Shown: positions 9,812 through 19,877, counted from the first letter of the stretch. The stretch: 64,000 bases of DNA from Paraburkholderia tuberum STM678 (GCF_902833905.1 NZ_CADFGP010000010.1:124001-188000); one strand, 5' to 3'. Notes: generated from the letters alone by a model not told the origin. Numbers and translations: made by a program.

Positions 9812-11287
9812 TCACTGGAACCAGTGTTCACGTGCTTTCATGATCAACGCCTTAGCGGCATCCTCTCCCATCCCAGTCATCTCGACCAGTTCATCCACGG
9901 CCAGCTCGGCGAGTTCGTCGCGCGTCTGGATCTGATGTTCGGCCAGTTTCGCGAGCAGGTCGGCGTCCATGCCGTCCAGGCTCTTCAGGTCGAGCGCTAC
10001 ATTCTCGACCTTTTCTTCGTTCGCGATCGCCATCGTCAACAGCGCGTCGCGCGAGCGGTTGCGCAGTTCGTGAACGGTGTCTTCGTCGAATGCCTCGATT
10101 TCGAGCATTTCGTTGAGCGGCACGTAGGCGATCTCTTCGAGGCTCGTGAAGCCTTCGTCGATCAGGATGTCGGCGACTTCCTCGTCGACATCGAGACGCG
10201 CCATGAACAGGTCGCGCAGGACGCCACGCTCCTGATTCTGCTTCTGCGCAGATTCGTCCGGCGTCATGATGTTGATCTGCCAGCCGGTGAGCTCGCTGGC
10301 AAGCCGCACGTTCTGGCCACTGCGGCCGATCGCGACCGCGAGTTCGTTCTCGTCGACGACGACATCCATCGAATGCTTTTCTTCATCGACGACGATCGAC
10401 TGCACGGCTGCCGGCGCGAGCGCGCCGATCACGAACTGGGCGGGGTCTTCCGACCATAGCACGATGTCGACGTTTTCGCCACCGAGCTCGTTGCGTACGG
10501 CCTGCACGCGCGAGCCGCGAATACCGACGCAGGTGCCGATCGGATCGATGCGCTTGTCATAAGCCACCACGCCGATCTTCGCGCGCACGCCCGGATCGCG
10601 AGCCGCCGCCTTGATCTCGAGCAGGCCCTGCTCGATTTCCGGCACTTCCATCTCGAACAGCTTCATCAGGAATTCCGGCGCCGTACGCGACAGCTCGATC
10701 TGCGGACCACGCGCGGTGCGGTCGACCTTCGCGATATACGCGCGCACGCGGTCGCCCACCCGAAGGTTTTCCTTCGGGATCAGCTGGTCGCGGCGCAGCA
10801 ACGCTTCGACGCGGCCCGATTCGACGATGAAGTTGCCCTTGTCGAGGCGCTTCACCGAGCCAGTCATGATGTGTTCGCCGCGCTCGAGGAAGTCGTTCAG
10901 GATCTGCTCGCGCTCGGCGTCGCGCACCTTCTGCAGGATCACCTGCTTGGCGGCCTGCGCTCCGATACGGCCGAATTCGATTGACGGCACCGGCTCCTCG
11001 ATGAACTCGTCGAGCTGAATATCGGGCTGCTGCTCGCGCGCCTCGAACAGCAAAATTTCCTGATCCGGTTCCTGCAGACCTGCTTCGTCCGGCACCACCT
11101 TCCAGCGGCGAAACGTTTCGTGCACGCCGCTTTCACGGTCGATGTGGACGCGGATATCCGCATCTTCTTCGAAGAGTTTCTTGGAGGCCGAAGCGAGAGC
11201 CGCTTCGAGCGCGGCAAATACCACGTCCTTATCGACATTCTTCTCGCGTGCCAGCGCATCCACCAGCATCAACACTTCGCGACTCAT
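9812..11287 (-). CDS. nusA: Transcription termination/antitermination factor NusA
   Basis: A 491-residue NusA, which binds RNA polymerase and modulates pausing, termination and antitermination. The order is N-terminal polymerase-binding domain, S1 domain (about 135-200), then two KH domains containing [14 protein letters not shown] and [18 protein letters not shown]. Two C-terminal acidic repeats follow, ending in [18 protein letters not shown]. Its ATG overlaps the rimP stop by 4 bases (ATGA), so the two are translationally coupled. Confidence 0.97.
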   Translation of the reverse strand: MSREVLMLVDALAREKNVDKDVVFAALEAALASASKKLFEEDADIRVHIDRESGVHETFRRWKVVPDEAGLQEPDQEILLFEAREQQPDIQLDEFIEEPVPSIEFGRIGAQAAKQVILQKVRDAEREQILNDFLERGEHIMTGSVKRLDKGNFIVESGRVEALLRRDQLIPKENLRVGDRVRAYIAKVDRTARGPQIELSRTAPEFLMKLFEMEVPEIEQGLLEIKAAARDPGVRAKIGVVAYDKRIDPIGTCVGIRGSRVQAVRNELGGENVDIVLWSEDPAQFVIGALAPAAVQSIVVDEEKHSMDVVVDENELAVAIGRSGQNVRLASELTGWQINIMTPDESAQKQNQERGVLRDLFMARLDVDEEVADILIDEGFTSLEEIAYVPLNEMLEIEAFDEDTVHELRNRSRDALLTMAIANEEKVENVALDLKSLDGMDADLLAKLAEHQIQTRDELAELAVDELVEMTGMGEDAAKALIMKAREHWFQ

Positions 11288-11742
11288 TGTTTGCGGCTCC
11301 TAAAGTCAACTTTCGGAACAAGGCGCGCCTTGTCCATGTCCGCGAGCGTGAAATCGAGCATCGCGGCCCCTTCTTTTCCTTCAAATTCCAGACCGATCGT
11401 CTCGCCTTGCGGAGCATGCAAAATGCCCCGGTACGATTTCCGACCGTCCAATGGCTTTTTCAGTGTGATAACCGCTTCGCTGCCCGCGAAACGTTCAAAA
11501 TCCGCCAGTTTCTTCAGCGGGCGATCGAGACCGGGTGACGATACTTCGAGCCGCTCGTAATCGATATTTTCGACCGTCAGAACGTGCTGGAGCTGACGCG
11601 TGACTTTCTCGCAGTCTTCGATTGCGATGCCGGCTGGCTGGTCGATATAGATACACAACATGCCGCGCCCGGTGCGCTCGAGATCGACGAGCTCGTAGCC
11701 GAGTCCCACGACCGTGGTTTCAATCAGTTCCGTCAGTTGCAC
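11284..11742 (-). CDS. rimP: Ribosome maturation factor RimP
   Basis: A 152-residue RimP, needed for 30S subunit maturation. The N-terminal domain shows [20 protein letters not shown] and [10 protein letters not shown], and [13 protein letters not shown] marks the junction to the SH3-like C-terminal domain. The start is a GTG at 11742 preceded by AGAGGG on the minus strand. It is the first gene of the rimP-nusA-infB group. A terminator-like hairpin lies about 125 bp upstream of its start. Confidence 0.95.
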   Translation of the reverse strand: MQLTELIETTVVGLGYELVDLERTGRGMLCIYIDQPAGIAIEDCEKVTRQLQHVLTVENIDYERLEVSSPGLDRPLKKLADFERFAGSEAVITLKKPLDGRKSYRGILHAPQGETIGLEFEGKEGAAMLDFTLADMDKARLVPKVDFRSRKQ

Positions 11743-11867
11743 AGTGCCCTCTTAGATGTTCGCGCAGCGAGCCTCGCCTCTTCTGCAAACAACCAATGCG
11801 GGCCGCGCGCCAAGCCGGCGCACGTTCGTGCGAACCCGAGATGCCGAACCACGATGAACTGAGCGGC

Positions 11868-11892
11868 AAAAAAAAATGGGCTGAACGCCCAT
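11868..11892 (-). terminator. Terminator-like hairpin in the rimP leader
   Basis: On the minus strand, ATGGGC, loop GTTCA and GCCCAT are followed by a run of eight or more T. It lies 126 bp before the rimP GTG. It either closes the upstream rluB transcript or acts as an attenuator in the rimP leader; the sequence alone does not decide. Confidence 0.7.
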
Positions 11893-12396
11893 CATCTTAT
11901 TGCCGGTGGTCGCACCTGAGCCGCACATGAAACCGTACGCCCAGCGACTTCGCGATTGTAGCCATTTTCCGGCCCAAACGCAATCCGCGGAACGCGGGGC
12001 GATGCGCATTTCCGCTTGATTTGATAGGAATCTTTCGACAATGTGGCGGCAAATCCGGGCTTTTGCAAGGTCGCCCGAGCCGTCGGGAAGGGGAGCCGGA
12101 CGGGCTACGCCAACACTTTGCGGCGATGCGTCCTGTCGGTCTTCAGCGCAGTTTCGCACGGCGTTTGACGCATCGGAACGCCATGCGAACGCGGCAAACA
12201 AGAGGCGGCATAAAATCGCCAAAAACGATAAACGGCTCGGCCGGGAAGCACTCGACATTGCTAATCAGTATGCAGTATGACTCCCGTGAGGCAATGGCTA
12301 GGCCGCCGTAAGGAATCAAGCGCGGGTTAGCATTGCAGCCAGAGCAGCACAGTGCGGACACGGCCGCTCCCGGCGATTTTCGGCACGGAGGCCAGC
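11893..12396. other. Gene-free region upstream of rimP
   Basis: I find no convincing gene between the rimP-leader hairpin and the IS110 remnant. The part next to the remnant (about 12310-12396) probably belongs to the end of the insertion sequence. A minus-strand promoter for rimP should lie in this interval, but no clean -35/-10 pair could be picked out. Confidence 0.4.
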
Positions 12397-12865
12397 ATGG
12401 AAGACGATAGCACGCTGTGCGTCGGTCTCGATGGACACAAGGACTCGATCACAGTCGCGTATGCGCCGGGCTCGGGCGAAGTCGAACTGCTGGGCAAGAT
12501 CGGTATGACGCAGACTGATATCGATCACCTGCGCAGGCGCCTGCAGTCGAAAGTGCGGCACATCTGCGTTGTCTGCGAGGCCGGTCCATGCGGCTACGGA
12601 CTTTACCGGCAGTTCGTGCAGAAGGGATTCGGGTGCATCGTGTGCGCCCGATCGCTGATTCCGAAAAAACCGGGTGAACGGGTCAAGACTGAGCGGCGTG
12701 ATGCGATCAAGCTTGTGCGGTCTTTGCGCGCCGGTGACCTCTCCGCGGTGTACGTGCCGAGCGACGACGAAGCGTTCCGCGATCTGGCACGGACGTGGGT
12801 GGCGCCAAAGACGACCTGAAGCGCGCACGGCAACGCGTGAAGGCATTTCTACTCTCGCTTGGGAC
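12397..12865 (+). pseudogene. IS110-family transposase, 3'-truncated and frameshifted
   Basis: The first ~140 codons match the N-terminal DEDD nuclease domain of IS110-family transposases: [17 protein letters not shown] (first D), [15 protein letters not shown] (E), then [21 protein letters not shown]. Near 12795-12810 the frame shifts; the continuation [19 protein letters not shown] is read in another frame and homology stops at about 12865. The C-terminal Transposase_20 domain with its serine is missing, so it cannot be active. It lies between rluB and rimP, opposite in strand to both. Confidence 0.88.
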
Positions 12866-13165
12866 GAGTAAGCCGCGACCAGGCTACGCAACGGACTACT
12901 GCATCCGACTTGCGGTTCCAGATAGCGGCAGGCTCATTGGGCGGACATCTGTAGTGCGGTACCCAACCCGCGGATATCAGCTTGATCCACCGCCGAAATG
13001 TACTGCTACGCCGCCCTGAGGAAATTCCGGCAACATGAATTCGAGAAACTAAAAACCCGATCCCGATTGACACCGGGAGTCATATCAGCCTGGCAGGTCA
13101 TGCGAACTGCACCAAAGGGTATGGCCGTTCAACGGCCACTCCTCAAACGCGGTACAGCGCTCCGC
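12866..13165. other. Gene-free stretch between IS110 remnant and rluB
   Basis: No recognisable gene. A short GGCCGTT/ACGGCC inverted repeat near 13122 lies just past the rluB stop but lacks a T-run, so I do not call it a terminator. The sequence may include the far side of the insertion scar. Confidence 0.4.
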
Positions 13166-14941
13166 TCAACGGCCGCGCGAGCGACCGCGCGCCGTGCCGC
13201 CGCCACGATTCGCGCCGCCCGAACCCGCGTTGCCGCCGGCACGGTTGGCGTTGCCGCCACGATTGCCGCCCGGCCCGCGATTGCCGCCGCTGTCGCCGGA
13301 CGCGCCGGCACGCTTGCCGCCAGTGCGCGCACGGTTGCCGTTGGGCGACGACGCGCGATTGCCGTCGACGTCGCGGCCGCGCTGCCCCCCGGCGCCGCGA
13401 TTGCCCACACCGACACCAGAACCAGTGCCGCCCTCCATGCCCGCGCCGAAGCCACCGCCCGCCGCGCCACGGCGACCCTGTCCGCGCGGCTGCTGCTCGA
13501 AGCGGCTGTGTGACATCAACACCGGCTCGCGGTTGATAAAGCCCATCGACGTCTGCATCGGATCCGGCTGACGACGCTCCGGCGCCGCATTGCGGCTACC
13601 GCGCTCCTCAGCCGGCGCCTTCAGGCCGACCGATGCCATCAGTGCGCGCACCTGATTGTCCTCGAGTTCTTCCCAGCGGCCGCGCTTCAGACCACGCGGC
13701 AGGGAGATCGGGCCGTGGCGCGTACGGATCAGCCGGCTGACCATCAGGCCGGCCGCTTCGAACATACGGCGTACTTCGCGATTCCGCCCTTCGGCGAGCG
13801 CGACGTGGTACCAGTGATTCGTGCCTTCGCCGCCGCCGTCGCGGATGCGCAAGAAATTCGCCGGGCCGTCCTCGAGTTCGACGCCGTTTAGCAGCTTCTG
13901 ACGCATACCCTCGGCGAGTTCGCCGACGACACGCACCGCGTATTCGCGCTCGACGCTATAACGCGGATGCATGAACCGGTTCGCGAGATCGCCCGAGGTG
14001 GTCAGCATCAGCAGACCTTCAGTGTTGAAGTCGAGACGCCCGACCGCGACCCACTTGGCGGTTTTCATCGGTGGCAGCTTGTCGAACACCGATGGACGGC
14101 CTTCCGGGTCCGCGTGGCTGACGATTTCGCCGGTCGGTTTGTGGTACAGCAGCACGCGCGGCGGCTTGCCGGCGACCTTGCGCTTGACCGGCTTGCCGTT
14201 GATGCGGACCTGGTCGGTCGGCATGATGCGCTGGCCGATGTGCGCCGGTTCGCCGTTCACCGACACGCGGCCGGCGATGATCAGCTCTTCCATGTCGCGA
14301 CGCGAGCCCATGCCCGCCTCGGCGAGCACCTTGTGCAGCTTCGGCGCGTCGTCATCGGGCGACAGCACGCGCTTCGGGGCCGCTGCCTTGCCATGGCGCA
14401 GCATCGGCGCGCGTACGCCGCCAGTCGTGGTGTTGTCGGCATCGAATGCGGGCGACGTCACGTATGAGAACAGATCGTCCTGAGCTGACTCCGCGGCCGC
14501 ATCGGCGCCGCGGCGATTCTGGCGCTGGCCCTCACGTTGACCTTCGCGCGGCTGACGTTCGCGCTGGTCTTCGCGTGATGCGCCCTCGCGCTTCGCACCG
14601 CCAGCGTTACGACGCCCGCCCTGTTTCGCGCCCGCGTCCTTGCGCGGCGTGCGCACCTGGGCGACGACCTCGCCGTCCGGCGGCGTTTCGGCGACGACCG
14701 GCGCGCCTTGCGCGGGCGCGCCCTCGGCTGCCTTCGTCTTCGCGCCGGCGCGGCGTCGCGCGATCAGGCTGCGCGGCCCGCGACGCAGACCGCGGCGGGG
14801 GCGCTCTTCGCCCTCTGCTTCCGCGCCATGAGCCGGGCGCTCGCCCTCGCCTGTCGCCGCTTGCGTAGTGCGTTCGTCGGTCCGCGCCGACGGCACGGGG
14901 CGCTCGGATTCGGACGAATCGGTGTCGTGGGTATGTGTCAA
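13166..14941 (-). CDS. rluB: 23S rRNA pseudouridine(2605) synthase, with long N- and C-terminal tails
   Basis: A 591-residue RsuA/RluB-type enzyme. A disordered, charged N-terminal ~190 residues precedes an S4 RNA-binding domain ([20 protein letters not shown]) and the catalytic domain. The catalytic domain has [17 protein letters not shown], whose Asp is the expected nucleophile, and [14 protein letters not shown]. The last ~110 residues are a Gly/Asn/Arg-rich low-complexity tail with RGG-like repeats. The start appears to be TTG at 14941 with GAGG five bases upstream. It follows scpB by 63 bp, as in related genomes. Confidence 0.93.
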   Translation of the reverse strand: MTHTHDTDSSESERPVPSARTDERTTQAATGEGERPAHGAEAEGEERPRRGLRRGPRSLIARRRAGAKTKAAEGAPAQGAPVVAETPPDGEVVAQVRTPRKDAGAKQGGRRNAGGAKREGASREDQRERQPREGQREGQRQNRRGADAAAESAQDDLFSYVTSPAFDADNTTTGGVRAPMLRHGKAAAPKRVLSPDDDAPKLHKVLAEAGMGSRRDMEELIIAGRVSVNGEPAHIGQRIMPTDQVRINGKPVKRKVAGKPPRVLLYHKPTGEIVSHADPEGRPSVFDKLPPMKTAKWVAVGRLDFNTEGLLMLTTSGDLANRFMHPRYSVEREYAVRVVGELAEGMRQKLLNGVELEDGPANFLRIRDGGGEGTNHWYHVALAEGRNREVRRMFEAAGLMVSRLIRTRHGPISLPRGLKRGRWEELEDNQVRALMASVGLKAPAEERGSRNAAPERRQPDPMQTSMGFINREPVLMSHSRFEQQPRGQGRRGAAGGGFGAGMEGGTGSGVGVGNRGAGGQRGRDVDGNRASSPNGNRARTGGKRAGASGDSGGNRGPGGNRGGNANRAGGNAGSGGANRGGGTARGRSRGR

Positions 14942-15004
14942 AACAACCTCAAAATGTCAGGTCGCGCGCGCCCGTTGCGGGCGCGGCAAAAAAGTTCGGT
15001 TACG

Positions 15005-16048
15005 TCAGGCGCTGCGCGACTCGGTTTCGTCGTCGGTCAGAAAACCTGCGTCCTGTGCGGCATCGCGGCGATCCTCGGGATCGTCGTGCGCCGCCTCGAT
15101 CGGGTTCGGCTCGGCAGCGTGCTCCGTATTGCGAGCTGCGCCCGAGCCGTGCGCGGGTGTTGCCGGATCGGTCTGGGCGACCGGATCGTAATGCTGTGCC
15201 GAGCCGGCGACGCTGGCATGCGCTGCCGCGGGTGCCGGTTCGGGCTGTTGTTGCATGTCGTGCGGCGCGCTCGACGCGTCTGACGCACTCGACGTGCCGG
15301 CCTGCCCGGTCGCTTCCGCACGGGGCTCCGGTTCGAGCGTCGACTCGGCTACCGTCTCGGGCGGCGCTGCTTCAAATCCCGACGCAGCGTGCTGCGCCGC
15401 TTCCGGCGGAGCCGGCTCGCCAGCCTCACCTGCGATGTCGTGCCCGGCATCCTGCACCGGCTGCTGCATGCTTTGCGCGTCACCCTCGGCAAACTCGATC
15501 GCGTGCTGACCCAGCAGATCCGCGTTCAGTTGTGCGGACGGATCGGCAAGCGGAGGCAACTCGTCAAGCGCCGTTAGACCAAGGTCGTCGAGGAACTGGC
15601 GCGTGGTCGCATACAGCGCCGGACGCCCCGGCACGTCGCGATGACCGATCACCTCGATCCAGCCGCGATCCTCGAGCTGCTTGACCACCTGCGTATTCAC
15701 CGTCACACCGCGAATTTCTTCGATATCGCCCCGTGTCACCGGTTGCCGGTAGGCAATGATCGCGAGCGTTTCGAGCACCGCGCGCGAATATTTCGGCGGT
15801 TTTTCCGGATGCAGCCGATCCAGGTACGAACGCATCGCGGGCTTGCTTTGAAACCGCCAGCCCGACGCCAGCCCGACCAGCTCCACACCGCGCCCAGACC
15901 AGTCCCGCTTCAGGTCTTCGAGCAAGGTCCGAACAGTGTCCGCCGACACGCCGTCGGCAAAGAGCTTGCGCAATTCGCCGAGCTTTAACGGCTCCTGCGC
16001 GCAGATCAAGGCAGTCTCGAGGACGATCTTCGCCTCTTGGGTATTCAT
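15005..16048 (-). CDS. scpB: Chromosome segregation/condensation protein ScpB
   Basis: A 347-residue ScpB, the winged-helix subunit that joins the SMC-ScpA condensin complex. Residues about 1-190 carry the core: [37 protein letters not shown] and [19 protein letters not shown]. The remaining ~155 residues are an Ala/Glu/Pro-rich acidic tail absent from short ScpB proteins and probably disordered. It is the first gene of the minus-strand series leading into rluB. Confidence 0.94.
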   Translation of the reverse strand: MNTQEAKIVLETALICAQEPLKLGELRKLFADGVSADTVRTLLEDLKRDWSGRGVELVGLASGWRFQSKPAMRSYLDRLHPEKPPKYSRAVLETLAIIAYRQPVTRGDIEEIRGVTVNTQVVKQLEDRGWIEVIGHRDVPGRPALYATTRQFLDDLGLTALDELPPLADPSAQLNADLLGQHAIEFAEGDAQSMQQPVQDAGHDIAGEAGEPAPPEAAQHAASGFEAAPPETVAESTLEPEPRAEATGQAGTSSASDASSAPHDMQQQPEPAPAAAHASVAGSAQHYDPVAQTDPATPAHGSGAARNTEHAAEPNPIEAAHDDPEDRRDAAQDAGFLTDDETESRSA

Positions 16049-16432
16049 GCAGCTAGGTCAGACCCTGTGGTCAAAGAACCGGATCAAACAGACGATGTGG
16101 AACTGAAGACGCGCTCGCCCGATTCTGATCGGTCATATTGATGGGAGCACGCACCGGGGGGTGGCGAACAGACTTATCGAGCCAGACCCAGCCGGACGGA
16201 GCGGCGATATTCCTGAAAGGAATCGCGTGACTGAGCGCCATATTACGCAAAAACGACCGGGGCGTAAAGCCGCGATCTGCCGTGCATCTTCTGCTGCGGC
16301 GCCGACCGGTGTAGCCGCGCCCGCCCGGGTCGAGTCGAGTCGAGTCGACAGCAAGAAGATTCTCACGATTCGCGGCTTTTCGCCGCTCGCGGTGCGTCAA
16401 CACGAAGCGGGGGGGCGTACGAGGCCGCATGA
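16049..16432. other. Gene-free region upstream of scpB
   Basis: No supported gene. The only visible feature is a short tandem array of the pentamer TCGAG/GAGTC at about 16330-16349 (four units). Both flanking genes are on the minus strand, so a scpB promoter should be here. Confidence 0.45.
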
Positions 16433-17653
16433 TCAGGCGCCGGCGTGGCGCGCCAGAAACCGCGTCAAGCGCTCGACGCCGGCATCGAGCCGCACCGTAT
16501 CGCACGCATAGCACCAGCGCACGAACCCCTCGCCCTGCGGCCCGAACGCGCTGCCCGGTGCCACGCCGAGCCCGACCTCCCGCACCATCGCCTTGCACAA
16601 ATCGAGACTGCGCGTCGCGCCCGGCATCGAGAAGAACAGATACATCGCGCCCAGCGGGGCCTTCACATCGACGCCGGGAACCGCCGACAGCGCGCGCACC
16701 AGATGATCGCGCGATGTCCTCAGGTCACGCACCAACTGCTGCGTAAAACGCTCGCCCTGCTGGAGCGCCGCGATGCCCGCCTGCTGCACGAACGACGGCG
16801 CGCACGACGTGTTGTACTCGACCAGCTTCGCCAGGTCGTCCATCAACGCGGTCGGCGCGACGATCCAGCCGAGCCGCCACCCCGTCATCAGCCAGGCTTT
16901 CGAGAACGAATTCACGCAGATCACGCGTTCGTCGCGTGTCGCGAGGTCGAGAAACGATGGCGCGGTGCGCACACCGGCCGCCTGGGCGGCGTCATCGCCG
17001 GGATAGTAGAGCCGCTCATAGACCTCGTCCGCGACGATCCAGATGCCGTGCCGCCGGCAGTGTTCGAGCACGCTGCGCTGGTCGTCGCGATTCATCACCC
17101 AGCCGGTCGGGTTGTTCGGCGAGTTGATCATCAGCATCTTCGTGTCAGGCGTCAGCGCGGTCAGCAATCGCCCGACGTCGAGCTCCCAGCCGCGTTCGCC
17201 GTAGCCGAGCGCGACGGTTTCGACATGCGAGCCGAGAATCTTCGGGATTTCGACCAGATTCGGCCATAGCGGCGTCACCGCGACGACGCGGTCGCCGCCG
17301 CCGACCACCAGCTGCGCGGCGAGCATCAGCGCGTTGACGCCCGCGCTCGTGACCGCGACGTGCTCGGGCGACGTCGCCCCGTGCAACTCGCTGACGTAGC
17401 CCGCAAGTGCTGCGCGCAATGGCGCGATGCCGAGATTGTGCGTGTAAAACGTCGCGCCGGCGGCGAGCGCGGCGCTCGCGGCGTCGCGAATGAATGCGGG
17501 AGTGACGCGATCGGACTCGCCGAACCAGAACGGCAGTACGTCGTCGACGCCGAAACCGGCGTTCGCGACTTCACGGATTTGCGATGGACGCAGCGCGCGT
17601 ACGGCGTCGCGCGCATTCGGGATGGAGGGCACGGGCAGGTCCAATTCGCTCAT
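16433..17653 (-). CDS. Pyridoxal-phosphate-dependent class I/II aminotransferase
   Basis: A 406-residue fold-type I aminotransferase. Visible motifs are MLMINSPNNPTGWV (cofactor and substrate Asn), IVADEVYERLYY (Asp/Tyr to the pyridine ring) and VNSFSKAWLMTGWRLGW, where K252 is the Schiff-base lysine. GSAFGPQGEGFVRWCYA near the end contains the substrate-carboxylate Arg. I use the ATG at 17653 (MSELDLPVPS); the reading can be extended to 17830 but the added residues are not family-like. The amino donor cannot be assigned. The neighbouring LysR gene (same strand, upstream) could regulate it. Confidence 0.88.
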   Translation of the reverse strand: MSELDLPVPSIPNARDAVRALRPSQIREVANAGFGVDDVLPFWFGESDRVTPAFIRDAASAALAAGATFYTHNLGIAPLRAALAGYVSELHGATSPEHVAVTSAGVNALMLAAQLVVGGGDRVVAVTPLWPNLVEIPKILGSHVETVALGYGERGWELDVGRLLTALTPDTKMLMINSPNNPTGWVMNRDDQRSVLEHCRRHGIWIVADEVYERLYYPGDDAAQAAGVRTAPSFLDLATRDERVICVNSFSKAWLMTGWRLGWIVAPTALMDDLAKLVEYNTSCAPSFVQQAGIAALQQGERFTQQLVRDLRTSRDHLVRALSAVPGVDVKAPLGAMYLFFSMPGATRSLDLCKAMVREVGLGVAPGSAFGPQGEGFVRWCYACDTVRLDAGVERLTRFLARHAGA

Positions 17654-17843
17654 CGAGGCTTCCGGGTGGGTGAAGGATAAGAGGCTCGAAGCGCAACCGC
17701 GAAGGCGTGCGCGATGAAGATGGTAGTTTAGCGCGCCGGGTAACCGGACAGCGGCGCAGCGAGTAGCGGCAGGCGGCGTGTGGGCGGCGGGCCGCGCCCG
17801 GCGCCAATCCACCAGTCGAACGGATCGCACGCGATCCCGCCCG

Positions 17844-18746
17844 TTAATTCAACTCCTCGGCCCGGGCCGGCAACTGGCGGATCAGATTCCACACCGCCTC
17901 GGCCGCGGGCGACAGCGACCGGTCGCGCCGCCGCACCAGTTCGACGAGGCGTTCCGCGCGCGGCACCAGCGGACGCGCGACCAGCGACGCCCCCGCCGGC
18001 AGCGGCAGCGCGAGCCACGGCAGCACGCTGATCCCGACGCCCGCCTCGACGAGCCCGAACACCGTCGCCGAATGGCCGAGTTCCTGCACCACGGTGGCGT
18101 TCACGCCCTGCGCCTGCATCACGGCATCGATGAGGGGGCGGCTGCCGGACGCATAATCGAGCATCACGAGTTGCTCGCCGTCGAGGTCCTTCCACGTAAC
18201 CTGCTTGCGCGCGGCGAGCCGGTGATCGTCACGCGACACGATGCAGAACGAGTCCGTCATCAGCGTCTCGCTGAGCAGATCGTCGTCGGAGAACGGGCCG
18301 ATGATCACGCCGAAGTCCACTTCACCCGACTTCACCTTGCGCACTACGTCGCTTTGCACGTCGTCGCGCAGCCCAAGCGTCACATAAGGAAACTGCTGTC
18401 CGCACGACGCGACTACGCGCGGCATCAGCCGGCACGCGACGGTCGGGCTCGCCGCGACCACCACGCGTCCGCGGCGCTGCTCGCCGATTTCGCGGATCTC
18501 GCGCAACGCGTCGTCGAGATCCCCCAGCAGTCGCGACACACTCGCCACGAGGTTGCCGCCTACGTCGGTTAGTTGCACTTCGCGCGTCGTGCGATCGATG
18601 AGCTTCAGGCCGATCTCGCTTTCGAGCTCGCGTACGCAGCGACTGACCGCCGACTGCGTGAGGCCGATTTCGGCGCCGGCCCGACTGAAGCTTTGCAAGC
18701 GCGCCACCTCGATGAAAACCCTGAGCTGTCGCAGCGTCACATTCAT
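17844..18746 (-). CDS. LysR-family transcriptional regulator
   Basis: A 300-residue LysR protein. The N-terminal winged HTH reads LRQLRVFIEVARLQSFSRAG, then LTQSAVSRCVRELE. A linker helix leads to a periplasmic-binding-like effector domain (about 92-295) with GRVVVAASPTVACRLMPRVV. It is a tandem neighbour of the aminotransferase at 16433, 190 bp away, rather than divergent, so the target is uncertain. The ligand is unknown. Confidence 0.92.
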   Translation of the reverse strand: MNVTLRQLRVFIEVARLQSFSRAGAEIGLTQSAVSRCVRELESEIGLKLIDRTTREVQLTDVGGNLVASVSRLLGDLDDALREIREIGEQRRGRVVVAASPTVACRLMPRVVASCGQQFPYVTLGLRDDVQSDVVRKVKSGEVDFGVIIGPFSDDDLLSETLMTDSFCIVSRDDHRLAARKQVTWKDLDGEQLVMLDYASGSRPLIDAVMQAQGVNATVVQELGHSATVFGLVEAGVGISVLPWLALPLPAGASLVARPLVPRAERLVELVRRRDRSLSPAAEAVWNLIRQLPARAEELN

Positions 18747-19030
18747 TTGTTCACCTCATCAATAGCGCAGCTTGATGCGCATTGTACGACCAAATGCATG
18801 CGGCAAAGCACCGTCCACGCGGCCGCTGCAATGCAGCAAAAAAGCGCGAACGCACGCCGGTCGGGCTTTTCTGCCCCAGATTGGTGATTGTCCCGATTTG
18901 CGAGATGGGTTTTTTGGATTCTTATACGGCCCTGGCTGGCGCCCGCGTTGGCCCGCCGCTACGGGGCTTTCAGGCAATCGGCAGCAGATTGGCACACTTC
19001 GTGCGTTGTGAAACGCACAGGGAGGGCGCC
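18747..19030. other. Intergenic region upstream of the small ORF and transposase-like gene
   Basis: It contains the divergent promoters for the LysR gene (minus) and the 19031/19147 genes (plus). A GTGCG-TTGTGAAA-CGCAC inverted repeat occurs near 18999-19016. Nothing else is recognisable. Confidence 0.35.
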
Positions 19031-19129
19031 ATGATTTCCGATGGCAATCCGTGGCAAGCCCGTCCCCTTTGGCACTCGCCTATCGAGTGCGTGAAGAGTG
19101 CGCGGCGCGGGGCAGCGCACCGGAGTTAG
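19031..19129 (+). CDS. Possible 32-residue small protein or leader peptide
   Basis: A short open frame, MISDGNPWQARPLWHS onward, 32 codons and stop. It is preceded by a strong AGGGAGGG ribosome-binding site four bases before the ATG. It ends 17 bp before the transposase-like gene at 19147, so both could be on one transcript. There is no family match that I recognise. The well-placed Shine-Dalgarno is the main argument; chance is still possible. Confidence 0.35.
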   Translation: MISDGNPWQARPLWHSPIECVKSARRGAAHRS

Positions 19130-19146
19130 CTTCGCTGAGGTGAAAC

Positions 19147-19548
19147 ATGATGCTGTTCGACGATTTGAGAGATAACGAATGGGCGCTGGTCGAGGCTTTG
19201 TTCTGCGCCGAGCCGGCGCGCAGCGAACGGCGCGGTCGACCGCGCGTGGAAGCTCGGGCGGTGGTCAACGCCGTGCTTTGGGTGTTGTCGACAGGCGAAG
19301 GCTGGTCCAAGTTGCCGGGCCGCTACCCGTCCCCCCCGACTTGCCGTCGGCGCTTCGACGAGTGGCAAGCCGATGGCACGCTCGCTGAAATTGTGAAACG
19401 GCTTGGCACGAGCGGCCGTGAAATCTCGCTGCGCGGCCGGATCGGCGCAACGGCCGCGAAACCGCCGGCACCGCCGAGCCGCGACCGCCTACGCGGCGCG
19501 TTCTGGACCAATCCGGAATCGTGGCGCGCGCCGGTCAAGATGGCCTGA
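19147..19548 (+). CDS. Stand-alone transposase-derived protein (IS5-type N-terminal DUF4096-like domain)
   Basis: A 133-residue protein. Residues 5-85 match the N-terminal DNA-binding domain of IS5-type transposases: LRDNEWALVEALF, RRGRPRVEARAVVNAVLWVL, STGEGWSKLPGRYPSPPTCR, then a RRFDEWQADGTLAEI helix. The DDE catalytic domain is absent. In its place is a short basic, Ala/Pro-rich tail. A GAGGTG site precedes the ATG and a strong terminator follows the stop by 17 bp. The frame is intact and tidily bounded, unlike the decayed IS remnants in this window, so I infer a domesticated DNA-binding protein rather than debris. The other reading is a truncated IS. Confidence 0.7.
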   Translation: MMLFDDLRDNEWALVEALFCAEPARSERRGRPRVEARAVVNAVLWVLSTGEGWSKLPGRYPSPPTCRRRFDEWQADGTLAEIVKRLGTSGREISLRGRIGATAAKPPAPPSRDRLRGAFWTNPESWRAPVKMA

Positions 19549-19565
19549 CGCGAAACTACGCGGTC

Positions 19566-19593
19566 ACCGGGCGCCTGTAGGCGCCCGGTTTTT
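19566..19593 (+). terminator. Strong intrinsic terminator
   Basis: A perfect 10-bp stem, ACCGGGCGCC with GGCGCCCGGT around a TGTA loop, followed by TTTT. It begins 17 bp after the stop of the transposase-derived gene. Confidence 0.92.
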
Positions 19594-19877
19594 ATCCAGC
19601 CACTTTTCCACGTTTGCGTGCGCGCCCACGACCCGCCAGCATTTGACGGTCGCCGCGAGACGCTGTCTTCTCCGCTTCGCGCGCCCCTTCGTCGCGCCTC
19701 CCGCACGACCGCCACAGCGCTCCTTGCGCGCTGCCTCAGACTGCCAAACTACCCGATAGCTCCGGGTGAAACATCCATTTACTATTAATTACAGCGTGCT
19801 TTCGTCCTCCGGCATACGTTAATACTTATGCAAACAGGCCTTGAGTCGAGGGGCTCGAGGTTGAGGGGGATTTCGGA
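19594..19877. other. Intergenic region before the small secreted protein
   Basis: No gene seen. An AT-rich patch at about 19780-19830 contains TACGTTAATACTT-like sequence and is the likely promoter area for the gene at 19878, but the hexamers are not clear enough to assign. Confidence 0.35.

Noticed and set aside
13115..13140. Possible rluB terminator
   Set aside because: A short inverted repeat is present but its loop is too small and no T-run follows.
16327..16350. Pentamer tandem repeat as a possible phase-variable element
   Set aside because: Only about four units and not inside a gene or a clear promoter, so there is no support for a switching role.
16071..16598. A 175-codon minus-strand frame between scpB and the aminotransferase
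   Set aside because: It overlaps the aminotransferase 3' end, is Arg-rich with no domain, and has no convincing ribosome-binding site.
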